Source of the DNA: an uncultured bacterium
GTDB taxonomy: Bacteria; Bacillota_I; Bacilli_A; RF39; UBA660
Direction: 5' to 3'
DNA length: 12,896 bases
Assembly (NCBI GenBank): GCA_905215145.1
Contig: CAJMOW010000021.1
Span: 1-12,896, forward strand
Positions 1 through 5,955 of the stretch are shown piece after piece. The translations under genes and the position numbers were made by a program. Position 1 is the stretch's first letter. Every line of letters starts with the position of its first letter. Under the pieces are notes generated by a model that ran no database searches, had not been told where the DNA came from, and saw only the letters and a program-made list of their open reading frames with translations.

Positions 1-11
1 GGAGTGATAAT

Positions 12-1376
12 ATGGCTAAAATTGTTATAGACGCAGGACATGGAGGAGATGATCCAGGTGCAAGCGGTAACGGTATTATTGAAAAAGATTTAACTTTAAA
101 AATTTCACAGTATATGTATGATAGATTCAAAAATTTAGGGATTCCTGTAAAAATGACCAGAACTACTGATGAAACTATTTCACCAACTGAAAGAGTTAAA
201 AGAGTTTTGGATGCGTATGGAAATAGTAATGATGTAATTGTTATATCAAATCACATAAATGCAGGAGGTGGAGATGGTGCTGAAGTAATTTATCCACTTA
301 GAAGTACAAGTACTTTACCTAATTTAATACTAGAACAATTATCAAAAGAAGGACAAAACATACGAAAAGCGTATCAAAGAAGGTTACCAAGCGATACTTC
401 AAAGGATTATTACTTTATGCAACGCAATACTGGTGATACACAATCATTAACTGTAGAATATGGTTTTTTAGATAGTACAAAAGATGATGTGCAACAATTG
501 AAAAACAATTATGAAGATTTTGCAGAAGCAGTTGTGAGAGCGGTTGCTGAATATGCAAACTTATCATATATCCCAAAAGAAGGTGGAAACACATATACAG
601 TAAAGAGTGGAGACAGTTTATGGAGTATTGCTAAAAAATATAATGTTTCAGTTGATGAATTAAAAAAGGCTAATAATTTAACGAGTAACGTGTTAAGAAT
701 CAATCAAGTTTTATTTATACCAACAAAAAAAGAAGAAGAATCTGGCAATTATATTGTATATACGGTAAAAAGTGGAGATACATTATATTCAATAGCTAAA
801 AATTATAATATTGCTGTATCGGATATAATAGAGTTAAACAAATTATCAAATAATATATTAAATTTGGGTCAAAGACTACTTTTACCAGTGGAGGAAAAGG
901 TAATAGAAACAAAATATAATACATATGTAGTTAAATCAGGGGATACATTATATTCTGTTGCTAAAAAATATGGGATTTCAGTAACAGAATTAAAAGAAAT
1001 AAATGATTTATCTAATAATACATTGAGTATAGGCCAAAAACTACTAGTTCCAGCTACAACAATAATAATTGACGAAACAACTCCAGGAGAATATATAACG
1101 TATACAGTAAAAAGTGGGGATAATTTATACTCAATAGCGAATAGATATGGAGTTTCAGTTAAAGAGATAATGAATCTTAACAACTTAACAAGTAATTTAT
1201 TAAATGTTGGTCAAACCCTTAGAATACCAACTTCTGAAACTAATACATATATAGTTAAATCAGGAGATAATTTGTATTCAATAGCTAGACGTTATAATAC
1301 AACAGTAGACGCAATTAAAAGAAAAAACAATTTAGTTAGTAATAATCTTTCAATTGGTCAAAGCTTAATAATATAA
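12..1376 (+). CDS. N-acetylmuramoyl-L-alanine amidase with five LysM repeats
   Basis: This 454-residue enzyme is predicted to cleave the amide bond between N-acetylmuramic acid and L-alanine in peptidoglycan. Residues 1-185 form an Amidase_3 (zinc amidase) domain. The expected metal and catalytic residues are visible: H10 in DAGHGG, E24, H81 in SNHINAGGG and E149 in VEYGF. Five LysM domains follow at about 195-238, 250-293, 305-348, 364-407 and 413-454, each starting with Y-x-V-K-S-G-D and joined by short linkers. The last repeat stops directly after GQSLII. The ATG at 12 has a GGAGTG ribosome site at 1-6. No signal peptide or membrane segment is present, which is unusual for a wall enzyme. 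It fits either a CwlC-like lysin released on mother-cell lysis or a phage-type endolysin. The upstream region lies outside the window. Confidence 0.92.
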   Translation: MAKIVIDAGHGGDDPGASGNGIIEKDLTLKISQYMYDRFKNLGIPVKMTRTTDETISPTERVKRVLDAYGNSNDVIVISNHINAGGGDGAEVIYPLRSTSTLPNLILEQLSKEGQNIRKAYQRRLPSDTSKDYYFMQRNTGDTQSLTVEYGFLDSTKDDVQQLKNNYEDFAEAVVRAVAEYANLSYIPKEGGNTYTVKSGDSLWSIAKKYNVSVDELKKANNLTSNVLRINQVLFIPTKKEEESGNYIVYTVKSGDTLYSIAKNYNIAVSDIIELNKLSNNILNLGQRLLLPVEEKVIETKYNTYVVKSGDTLYSVAKKYGISVTELKEINDLSNNTLSIGQKLLVPATTIIIDETTPGEYITYTVKSGDNLYSIANRYGVSVKEIMNLNNLTSNLLNVGQTLRIPTSETNTYIVKSGDNLYSIARRYNTTVDAIKRKNNLVSNNLSIGQSLII

Positions 1377-1381
1377 ATAAT

Positions 1382-1438
1382 AAAAAAATGATGTAAACAT
1401 TTTCTGAATTGTAGAAATTTCGTTTATATCATTTTTTT
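1382..1438. terminator. bidirectional intrinsic terminator between convergent genes
   Basis: Arm 1382-1398 (seven A, then TGATGTAAAC) pairs with arm 1422-1438 (GTTTATATCA, then seven T) along 17 positions, with one G-U pair. It has an A-run at one end and a T-run at the other, so it can end transcription from both the amidase and the convergent cwlJ-like gene. Confidence 0.8.
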
Positions 1439-1447
1439 GTTTTAAAT

Positions 1448-1876
1448 TTAATGTATTTGTTTGCATACACCAACATCAGGTTCATAAAAACAATGATTTT
1501 TATATCTTCCTGAATTTTTTTGCTCCCACCAATATGCTTTACAGTTATCACCACTACTTGGTGCATAAAACCATAATGCATTTGTTGCTGGATAATAGTA
1601 TTCACCTCGTATTATTCTTTCAGCAAGTTCAAGTTCTTTACTTGTTGGGTTACTAAAGAATAATGGACTATCAGTTCCAGAAAACCCTCCTGGGCTTTGA
1701 TATACTACCTTTGATATAGTAGTAACATTTTTGAATGTAAGACAATCAGCAAGTGCTCTATTAACAATTACATTTCCTACCATTAACATGCCGAGGTCCC
1801 CTTCGCCAATAGCTTCAGCTCTCATTAATCTTGCTAATAATTCCTTTTCTTTAGTTGTATATTTAATTATCGCCAT
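1448..1876 (-). CDS. cwlJ: CwlJ-like spore cortex-lytic hydrolase (SleB/Hydrolase_2 family)
   Basis: This 142-residue protein is a single Hydrolase_2 (SleB catalytic) domain. The family contributes to breakdown of spore cortex peptidoglycan during germination. The motif LARLMRAEAIGEGDLGM carries the expected catalytic glutamate, E21, and is followed by a GNVIVNRAL helix and a C-terminal SGRYKNHCFYEP segment typical of CwlJ. The length matches my memory of B. subtilis CwlJ (about 142 residues). Unlike SleB there is no signal peptide and no N-terminal peptidoglycan-binding domain, which is the CwlJ pattern: made in the mother cell and held in the coat. The start was set at the ATG at 1876, not at an in-frame codon 42 residues upstream, because AGGTGA (1886-1881) sits just before it and the upstream residues do not look like the family. 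No gerQ-like gene is visible nearby. Confidence 0.85.
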   Translation of the reverse strand: MAIIKYTTKEKELLARLMRAEAIGEGDLGMLMVGNVIVNRALADCLTFKNVTTISKVVYQSPGGFSGTDSPLFFSNPTSKELELAERIIRGEYYYPATNALWFYAPSSGDNCKAYWWEQKNSGRYKNHCFYEPDVGVCKQIH

Positions 1877-1890
1877 AAAATCACCTATAT

Positions 1891-1916
1891 TATAATATGG
1901 TTTTAAATAAAAATGT
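1891..1916 (-). promoter_or_regulatory. possible mother-cell-type promoter of cwlJ
   Basis: Reading the minus strand, CATATTATA (1899 to 1891) fits the CATAnnnTA -10 consensus known for sporulation sigma-K. An AC lies 15 bases upstream (1916-1915). The -10 ends 4 bases before AGGTGA (1886-1881). The element is AT-rich, so a chance match is possible; the CwlJ identity is what makes it plausible. Confidence 0.35.
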
Positions 1917-1944
1917 TGAAAAAGATTTTTTTTTGTGTTATACT
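1916..1944 (+). promoter_or_regulatory. tRNA-Trp promoter (housekeeping sigma)
   Basis: The -35 TTGAAA is at 1916-1921 and the -10 TATACT at 1939-1944, with an exact 17-base spacer and an extended -10 TGt at 1936-1938. The -10 ends 16 bases before the mature tRNA 5' end. Confidence 0.75.
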
Positions 1945-1960
1945 CTTTGTATATTGAATT

Positions 1961-2034
1961 AGGGGTGTAATTCAATGGTAGAATGATGGTCTCCAAAACC
2001 ATTCATGTGGGTTCAACTCCTGCCACCCCTGCCA
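1961..2034 (+). tRNA. trnW: tRNA-Trp, anticodon CCA
   Basis: The 74-nt cloverleaf folds completely. The acceptor AGGGGTG pairs with CACCCCT, followed by discriminator G and an encoded CCA. The D stem is ATTC/GAAT. The anticodon stem ATGGT/ACCAT encloses loop CTCCAAA, giving anticodon CCA. The T stem GTGGG/CCTGC (two wobble pairs) encloses TTCAACT. This tRNA reads only UGG, consistent with a standard code in which UGA is not tryptophan. No terminator is evident before the next gene 53 bases downstream. Confidence 0.95.
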
Positions 2035-2087
2035 TATATGTTGTTTAATATATTTTTAAATAAAATTAGTATATTATAGGAGGGTTT

Positions 2088-2480
2088 ATGTCAACAATAG
2101 CGCATGGTTATAATACAATAAAATTGAGTGATGATACTTCACTTGAATTAGTAATATGCAGTGAACAAACTGATGAAAAAAATATCAGAAATACTAGTTG
2201 GAATGATGTTTACTTTAATTCAAATGATGAAAAAATAAAAATAGGAAGTTATGATACAACACCTAATTTTGTTGCTCGTAATTGGATAAAATATAATGGT
2301 AGTTGTGTTATTTTTCTAAAACAAAATATTTGTACATCTGATGTATCCGTATTGAAAGTATTCGATATAGATACAAAAAAAGTATTAGATTTAACAGATG
2401 AAGAAAAGACAGAGTTTTATTATAACCAATTTCCAAACAGTAAAATAAAAAGTAAAAAGTTAGCAAAAAAATTTAGGTAA
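2088..2480 (+). CDS. hypothetical protein, 130 residues
   Basis: I do not recognise this protein. It is a soluble-looking polypeptide without a signal peptide or membrane segment. The N-terminal two thirds alternate hydrophobic and polar residues as in a beta-rich fold, with two tryptophans (in NTSWNDVYF and RNWIKYN) and three cysteines. The C-terminus is strongly basic (KIKSKKLAKKFR), which could contact nucleic acid or the membrane surface. The ATG at 2088 has a very strong ribosome site, AGGAGGG at 2078-2084, 3 bases upstream. It lies 53 bases after tRNA-Trp with no clear promoter or terminator between, so it may share that transcript. A weak terminator follows. Confidence 0.8.
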   Translation: MSTIAHGYNTIKLSDDTSLELVICSEQTDEKNIRNTSWNDVYFNSNDEKIKIGSYDTTPNFVARNWIKYNGSCVIFLKQNICTSDVSVLKVFDIDTKKVLDLTDEEKTEFYYNQFPNSKIKSKKLAKKFR

Positions 2481-2496
2481 TTATATTGATAAATTT

Positions 2497-2529
2497 AACA
2501 GGCTTATAGATATTTTGGTCTGTTTTTTT
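2497..2529 (+). terminator. weak intrinsic terminator after the 130-residue gene
   Basis: AACAG (2497-2501) can pair with CTGTT (2520-2524), and the second arm runs into seven T (2523-2529). The stem is short and the loop is 18 bases, so the call rests mainly on the position 16 bases after the stop codon. Confidence 0.45.
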
Positions 2530-2545
2530 GTAACCTTTTATGAAT

Positions 2546-2573
2546 TAATTATTAAATCATTATTTAATAGTTA
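2546..2573. repeat. 12-bp AT-only inverted repeat (stem-loop)
   Basis: Arm 2546-2557 (TAATTATTAAAT) pairs with arm 2562-2573 (ATTTAATAGTTA) over 12 positions with one G-U pair around a CATT loop. No T-run follows, so it is not an ordinary terminator. It could be an operator, a processing site or a chance product of base composition. Confidence 0.4.
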
Positions 2574-2665
2574 TAAAATTGTAATTATTTAATTTATAAA
2601 ATATTGATTATAAATCTTTAAAAGTAACAAAATTCAAAGATAACAAAAAACATATATACAAAATA

Positions 2666-2694
2666 TTTACATGTTAAATATGGTATGTTATAAA
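2666..2694 (+). promoter_or_regulatory. candidate housekeeping promoter upstream of the LysM gene
   Basis: The -35 TTTACA is at 2666-2671 and the -10 TATAAA at 2689-2694, with a 17-base spacer and an extended -10 TGt at 2686-2688. This matches the style of other promoters in the window. It would give a leader of about 100 bases before the ATG at 2803. Confidence 0.55.
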
Positions 2695-2763
2695 AATTAA
2701 TTGTATAAAACTTAATAATCCATGTACTAAAAATATTAGTAATATATAATAATTTATTCCCAA

Positions 2764-2801
2764 TATATTAATTTCACATATATTAATATAGAGGTGAAAT
2801 T
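2764..2801 (+). promoter_or_regulatory. overlapping inverted repeats and CATAnnnTA element at the LysM gene start
   Basis: TATATTAAT (2764-2772) and ATTAATATA (2782-2790) form a perfect 9-bp inverted repeat ending just before the ribosome site. AATTTCAC (2770-2777) is also an exact complement of GTGAAATT (2794-2801), which covers part of the GAGGTGA ribosome site. The two hairpins share bases 2770-2772 and cannot form together. CATATATTA (2777-2785) also fits a sporulation CATAnnnTA -10. The pairings are read directly from the sequence; any function is inference. Confidence 0.35.
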
Positions 2802-2802
2802 T

Positions 2803-3243
2803 ATGTATCAAATATATCAAGTGCAATCATATGATACTTTGGAGAATATAGCAAGAAATTTTAATACTACAATAGATGAGTTAAAGAAAATAAATGGAAT
2901 TACCGATTTTACTCCAGTGATGGGAGCTCCATTGATAGTGCCAAAAGTAAATTCTGGAAATTATATTGTTCAAAGAGGGGACTCACTATATTCTATTGCA
3001 AAAAAGTATAATACAACGCCACAAGTGATAGCTATATATAATGGATTAAATGTTGGGGATTATATTTATCCAGGACAAGAAATTCAACTTCCTAATAAGA
3101 ATGAAAAATTTTATGTTGTAAAAAAAGATGACACTATAAATGATTTATTGCAAAAATTAAATATCAACATACAAGATTTATTAGATTTAAATGATAATAT
3201 TTTATTAAAAGAAGAGCAAGTTATTTTCTATAAAAAGGACTAA
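2803..3243 (+). CDS. triple LysM protein without signal peptide
   Basis: The 146-residue protein consists almost entirely of three LysM domains, which bind N-acetylglucosamine-containing glycans. They lie at about residues 4-49, 54-99 and 104-146. The first two are typical (for example V-Q-R-G-D-S-L-Y-S-I-A). The third is divergent (KKDDTINDLLQKL) and ends without the usual proline. There is no signal peptide, membrane segment or catalytic domain. LysM proteins of this kind without a secretion signal are found in spore coats (SafA, SpoVID), which fits the CwlJ-like gene nearby, but the assignment is inference. The ATG at 2803 was chosen because GAGGTGA at 2791-2797 is its ribosome site; an in-frame GTG at 2794 lies inside that site. 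Confidence 0.85.
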   Translation: MYQIYQVQSYDTLENIARNFNTTIDELKKINGITDFTPVMGAPLIVPKVNSGNYIVQRGDSLYSIAKKYNTTPQVIAIYNGLNVGDYIYPGQEIQLPNKNEKFYVVKKDDTINDLLQKLNINIQDLLDLNDNILLKEEQVIFYKKD

Positions 3244-3266
3244 AAATTACAAAGCTCTTTTTTTTT
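3207..3266 (+). terminator. possible terminator overlapping the end of the LysM gene
   Basis: AAAAGAAGAGC (3207-3217) can pair with GCTCTTTTTTT (3254-3264), 11 pairs with one G-U, leading into a nine-T run (3258-3266). The loop is long (36 bases), and the first arm lies inside the coding region. Confidence 0.4.
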
Positions 3267-3280
3267 ATTTAACTTTGTTA

Positions 3281-3286
3281 TATAAT
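3281..3286 (+). promoter_or_regulatory. -10 element for the thioredoxin lipoprotein operon
   Basis: A consensus TATAAT lies 24 bases before the ATG at 3311. The region 17 bases upstream is only a T-run, so no convincing -35 is seen. Confidence 0.45.
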
Positions 3287-3310
3287 TATACAAGAAATAG
3301 AGGTGTTATT

Positions 3311-3727
3311 ATGAAAAAAGTTTTTAGCTTATTAATATCTATTATGTTATTAATTGGGATAAGTGGTTGTTCTACAAAGTATAATACATATACTAAAATA
3401 TCATATTCTGAATTTACTAAAATGAAAGAAAATAAAGAATCTTTTCCACTTGTAATAGGTGCTGCAACATGTAGTGCATGTGCAAGTTATGAAGTAACAA
3501 TGGAAGCTTTTATTCAAAAATATAATGTACAAGTATATTTTATAGATATAGATACTTTAAGCGATGAAGAAAAAGAATCTTTAAGAGTTGAAACAAATTA
3601 TACTTCAACTCCTACTACTGTATTCTATAAAGAAGGAAAAGTAACTCCATCATATAATAGAATGATTGGAGCTGGCGACCTTCAATCTGTAAAAACTATC
3701 TTTACACAAAATGGTTATATTAAATAG
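3311..3727 (+). CDS. thioredoxin-like lipoprotein with CxxC motif
   Basis: This 138-residue protein is predicted to be lipid-anchored on the outer face of the membrane. Residues 1-19 form a signal peptide with lipobox ISG-C20. The rest fits a thioredoxin fold. The strand FPLVIGAATCSACASYE contains the redox pair C54-S-A-C57, and TSTPTTVFYKEGK has the expected cis-proline (P101) and final strand. It lacks the tryptophan of the classical WCGPC. It may reduce or isomerise disulfides, or act in peroxide or heme/cytochrome-type thiol chemistry; the substrate is not evident. The ATG at 3311 has AGAGGTG as ribosome site; an upstream in-frame start would destroy the signal peptide. The stop is TAG, and the ATPase gene starts 8 bases later, so the two are probably co-translated. 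Confidence 0.85.
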   Translation: MKKVFSLLISIMLLIGISGCSTKYNTYTKISYSEFTKMKENKESFPLVIGAATCSACASYEVTMEAFIQKYNVQVYFIDIDTLSDEEKESLRVETNYTSTPTTVFYKEGKVTPSYNRMIGAGDLQSVKTIFTQNGYIK

Positions 3728-3735
3728 GAGATAAT

Positions 3736-4737
3736 ATGGAAAAAGATATAGAAATAATTGATTTTGATACAGAAAATAGCGTTGAAAATAAAATTGAAAC
3801 CCCAGTGTTAGATATGTATGGTGAGGATTTAACTTCTAAAACATATGTTACTAATCCTGCAATAGCACGTGATGAAGAAATAAAAAAATTAATGGTTGTA
3901 GTTTTGACACCAGATAAATCTGCTTTATTAGTTGGTAAAGCTGGTATAGGTAAAACAGCAATAGTTGAAGGATTAGCATATTTAATTCAACAGGATAAAG
4001 TTCCAAATGCATTGAAAGGATATAAAATTATTAAAATTAATTCTACTTCATTATTAGGAAAAATGACTATAAATGGTAGAGAGGAAATGACTATATCATT
4101 ATTGGTTGAAGAATTAAAGAAAATTCATAAAACAATTTTATTTATAGATGAAGTTCATACTTTAATTGGTGGAGACTCTGATGGTCCTATGGATCTTGCA
4201 AACATATTGAAACCAGCACTTGATAGAGGAGATATAAAAGCAATAGGTGCTACTACTACAGAAGAGTATGAAACATATGTAATTCGTGATAGAGCCTTTT
4301 TAAGAAGATTTGATAGAATTGATGTTTTAGAACCAAGTGAAGAAACAACAGTTCAAATTTTAAAGGGTTCACTACCTAGAATAGAGAAAAAAACAGGTAT
4401 TAAATTTAAGTATAGTGATTATATTACTACACTGTTAATTAAATCAATCGTTTCAGCAACCTCACAATATAAAAGAGTGTATGGTCTGGCTGCAATGTAT
4501 CCAGATGTTGCCTTTTCGGTTCTAAGTCAAGCATTTTCACTTGCTTTATTAGAAGATAAGGAAGAAGTTTCTATACTTGAAGTTTACAATGCAATAAAGA
4601 CAAGTAAAAGAATTTATCCGGATGTTATTGTTAAAGAATTAGATAAATTTAGAGTAGAATATCAAAAATTTTGTGAAGAAGAAAATATCGTTCTTCCAGT
4701 TGTTACTATAAATGATATAAAAACTATTAGTGATTAA
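3736..4737 (+). CDS. single-domain Clp-like (ClpB/ClpC D1-type) AAA+ ATPase
   Basis: The 333-residue protein resembles only the first ATPase domain of ClpA/ClpB/ClpC. After a 25-residue acidic N-terminus comes the linker LDMYGEDLTSK. Then Walker A GKAGIGKT (67-74), Walker B ILFIDE (134-139), MDLANILKPALDRGD (152-166), sensor IGATTTEEY (170-178) and arginine-finger candidates R190/R191 in FLRRF. The N-terminal Clp repeats, middle domain, second AAA+ domain and ClpP-binding loop are all absent. The pore-loop KYRG of ClpB aligns by eye with TING (111-114), so the substrate-gripping tyrosine is missing. It could therefore be a remodelling or switch ATPase rather than a threading unfoldase. It lies 8 bases after the thioredoxin lipoprotein and has its own AGGAG site. 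A hairpin follows the stop. Confidence 0.88.
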   Translation: MEKDIEIIDFDTENSVENKIETPVLDMYGEDLTSKTYVTNPAIARDEEIKKLMVVVLTPDKSALLVGKAGIGKTAIVEGLAYLIQQDKVPNALKGYKIIKINSTSLLGKMTINGREEMTISLLVEELKKIHKTILFIDEVHTLIGGDSDGPMDLANILKPALDRGDIKAIGATTTEEYETYVIRDRAFLRRFDRIDVLEPSEETTVQILKGSLPRIEKKTGIKFKYSDYITTLLIKSIVSATSQYKRVYGLAAMYPDVAFSVLSQAFSLALLEDKEEVSILEVYNAIKTSKRIYPDVIVKELDKFRVEYQKFCEEENIVLPVVTINDIKTISD

Positions 4738-4765
4738 AAAGGTGAACTTTAAGTAGTTCACTTTT
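4738..4765 (+). terminator. intrinsic terminator after the AAA+ gene
   Basis: GTGAACT (4742-4748) pairs exactly with AGTTCAC (4755-4761) around the loop TTAAGT. A G-U and three A-T pairs extend the stem to 4738-4765. The following T-run is short (4762-4765), so termination may be partial. Confidence 0.6.
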
Positions 4766-4783
4766 ATATTGTATTTTTGTTTG

Positions 4784-4812
4784 TTGAAAAAATAGCACTA
4801 ATATGATATTAT
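4784..4812 (+). promoter_or_regulatory. promoter of the anchored thioredoxin-like gene and trmL
   Basis: The -35 TTGAAA is at 4784-4789 and the -10 TATTAT at 4807-4812, with a 17-base spacer and extended TGa at 4804-4806. The ribosome site GGTGA begins at 4819, 7 bases after the -10, so the transcript is predicted to start at or next to it. Confidence 0.7.
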
Positions 4813-4827
4813 TAGTTTGGTGATTAT

Positions 4828-5364
4828 ATGAAAAAAATACCTTTAAAAAATTATATTATTTATTCAATAATAGTACTTGTAACATTCGCAATAAGTATTT
4901 ATATTGTAATGCTATTTAATAGATCAAAAGAATATTATGAAAACAATTCCGTCTTAGCAGACGTTTTATATGAAATATTACCTAAAAATAATTTGAGTGT
5001 TAGTGATAATTTAAATAATTATTTGTTAGAAAATTCAAATCTTATTATATATATATCATCTGGAAAAGATAAAAATATAAAAGAATTCGAAAATTCATTT
5101 AAAAGTTATATTATAGGCAATAATTTAAAAAACGATATTATATATATTGATTCTAATGACATAAAGAAATCAAATTTTATAGAAGATTTATTTAATAATT
5201 ATGCATCAAATGATGTAATTCTTTCAAATAAACCAACCATTAAATATCCTACTTTGATAATTTTTAAAAATGGAAAAATTATAAATGTTTATAATGAAAA
5301 AATACCTAACTTATATAGCGTTAAAATATTTTTAATGACAAATGGAGTTGAAATAAATGATTAA
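4828..5364 (+). CDS. membrane-anchored thioredoxin-like protein lacking CxxC
   Basis: The 178-residue protein has an N-terminal membrane segment (about 9-30) preceded by lysines, so the remainder probably faces outside. Residues 70-165 fit a thioredoxin fold. Strand NLIIYISSGKDKN occupies the place of the active-site strand but has no cysteine. Strand NDIIYIDSND follows, and KYPTLIIFKNGKIINVY (139-155) keeps the cis-proline P141 and the last two strands. The protein has no cysteines at all, so it cannot do thiol redox chemistry and is more likely a binding or scaffold protein. The ATG at 4828 follows GGTGA. Its last 8 bases overlap the start of trmL, so the two are translationally coupled even though their roles look unrelated. 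Confidence 0.75.
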   Translation: MKKIPLKNYIIYSIIVLVTFAISIYIVMLFNRSKEYYENNSVLADVLYEILPKNNLSVSDNLNNYLLENSNLIIYISSGKDKNIKEFENSFKSYIIGNNLKNDIIYIDSNDIKKSNFIEDLFNNYASNDVILSNKPTIKYPTLIIFKNGKIINVYNEKIPNLYSVKIFLMTNGVEIND

Positions 5365-5875
5365 TATTGTATTGTATCAACCTGAGATACCACAGAATAC
5401 AGGCAACATTATGCGTACATGTGCTGGAACCGATACTATGTTACATCTGATTAAACCATTAGGCTTTAGATTGGATGAAAAAAGCGTAAAAAGAGCTGGT
5501 GTAAACTATTTACCTTTTTGCAAGTATAAAGTGTATGAAAATTATGAAGATTTCTTATCTCAAAATGAAGGAGATTTTTATTACTTTACTAGATATTCCA
5601 AAAAAAATTATTCAACTTGCGATTATAGTAAAAAAGATTCTAACATATATCTTATTTTTGGTAGAGAAAGTACAGGCATTCCAAAAGATATACTTCATAA
5701 AAATTTAGAAAAATGTGTCAGAATACCAATGAATGATAAAATTAGAGCTTTAAATCTTTCAAATTCTGTAGCAATTGCTTTATTTGAAGCTTTACGTCAA
5801 CAGGACTTTAATGATTTGTTGGTTAAAGAACCATTTAAAAGTGAAGATTATATTTATGATGATTTTGTAGATTAA
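5357..5875 (+). CDS. trmL: tRNA (cytidine/uridine-34 2'-O) methyltransferase TrmL, SPOUT family
   Basis: TrmL uses S-adenosylmethionine to methylate the 2'-OH of the wobble nucleotide of tRNA-Leu (and related tRNAs). The 172-residue protein shows the compact knotted SPOUT domain: QNTGNIMRTCAGTD (13-26) and LIKPLGF (31-37) at the N-terminal half, LIFGRESTGIP (99-109) as motif 2, and RIPMNDKIRALNLSNSVAIA (122-141) as motif 3, which forms the knot and cofactor site. Length and motif spacing match the TrmL family. The ATG at 5357 lies within the last codons of the preceding gene, with GGAG at 5344-5347 as ribosome site. A short acidic tail (KSEDYIYDDFVD) ends the protein. No strong terminator follows. 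Confidence 0.93.
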   Translation: MINIVLYQPEIPQNTGNIMRTCAGTDTMLHLIKPLGFRLDEKSVKRAGVNYLPFCKYKVYENYEDFLSQNEGDFYYFTRYSKKNYSTCDYSKKDSNIYLIFGRESTGIPKDILHKNLEKCVRIPMNDKIRALNLSNSVAIALFEALRQQDFNDLLVKEPFKSEDYIYDDFVD

Positions 5876-5899
5876 AGATAATTTCTTGTATATATTTAC

Positions 5900-5928
5900 T
5901 TGAAAAAATCTTTTTTTTATGATAATTT
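5900..5928 (+). promoter_or_regulatory. possible promoter of the acidic-tail membrane gene
   Basis: A -35 TTGAAA (5900-5905) is followed after 17 bases by TAATTT (5923-5928) with TGa in the extended -10 position. The -10 is a poor match. The run TTGAAAAAATCTTTTTTTT resembles the -35 region of tRNA-Trp. Confidence 0.35.
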
Positions 5929-5955
5929 ATTATAAGAAGAATAGGAGGGAATGTA

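Larger units (their letters stand above)
2481..2802. other. gene-free AT-rich intergenic region, 322 bases
   Basis: No open frame longer than a few codons with a ribosome site is present on either strand. The region holds the weak terminator at 2497-2529, an AT-only hairpin at 2546-2573, a vegetative-type promoter at 2666-2694 and, just before the LysM gene, overlapping inverted repeats with a CATAnnnTA element (2764-2801). I see no riboswitch fold or RNA gene. Confidence 0.7.

Noticed and set aside
869..1183. Long antisense frame opposite the LysM repeats of the amidase
   Set aside because: Its periodic composition mirrors the LysM repeats on the coding strand, and it has no ribosome site or recognisable motif.
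590..1376. Repeat array resembling a CRISPR or tandem DNA repeat
   Set aside because: The repeating unit is an in-frame LysM domain with diverged DNA; repeats and linkers do not have CRISPR spacing or identity.
12..1376. Prophage remnant suggested by an endolysin-like amidase without signal peptide
   Set aside because: No holin, tail, integrase or other phage gene is in view, and the neighbours are chromosomal spore and housekeeping genes. The left side is cut, so a phage origin cannot be fully excluded.
1877..2002. 42-residue N-terminal extension of the CwlJ-like protein
   Set aside because: It would run into the tRNA-Trp gene, has no ribosome site and does not match the family; AGGTGA precedes the ATG at 1876.
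2672..2701. Nine-codon open frame (ATG at 2672) in the long gap as a leader peptide
   Set aside because: There is no ribosome site, and it lies within the promoter spacer and -10 region, so it would not be transcribed intact.
2794..2802. GTG at 2794 as start of the LysM protein
   Set aside because: The codon lies inside the GAGGTGA ribosome site of the ATG at 2803.
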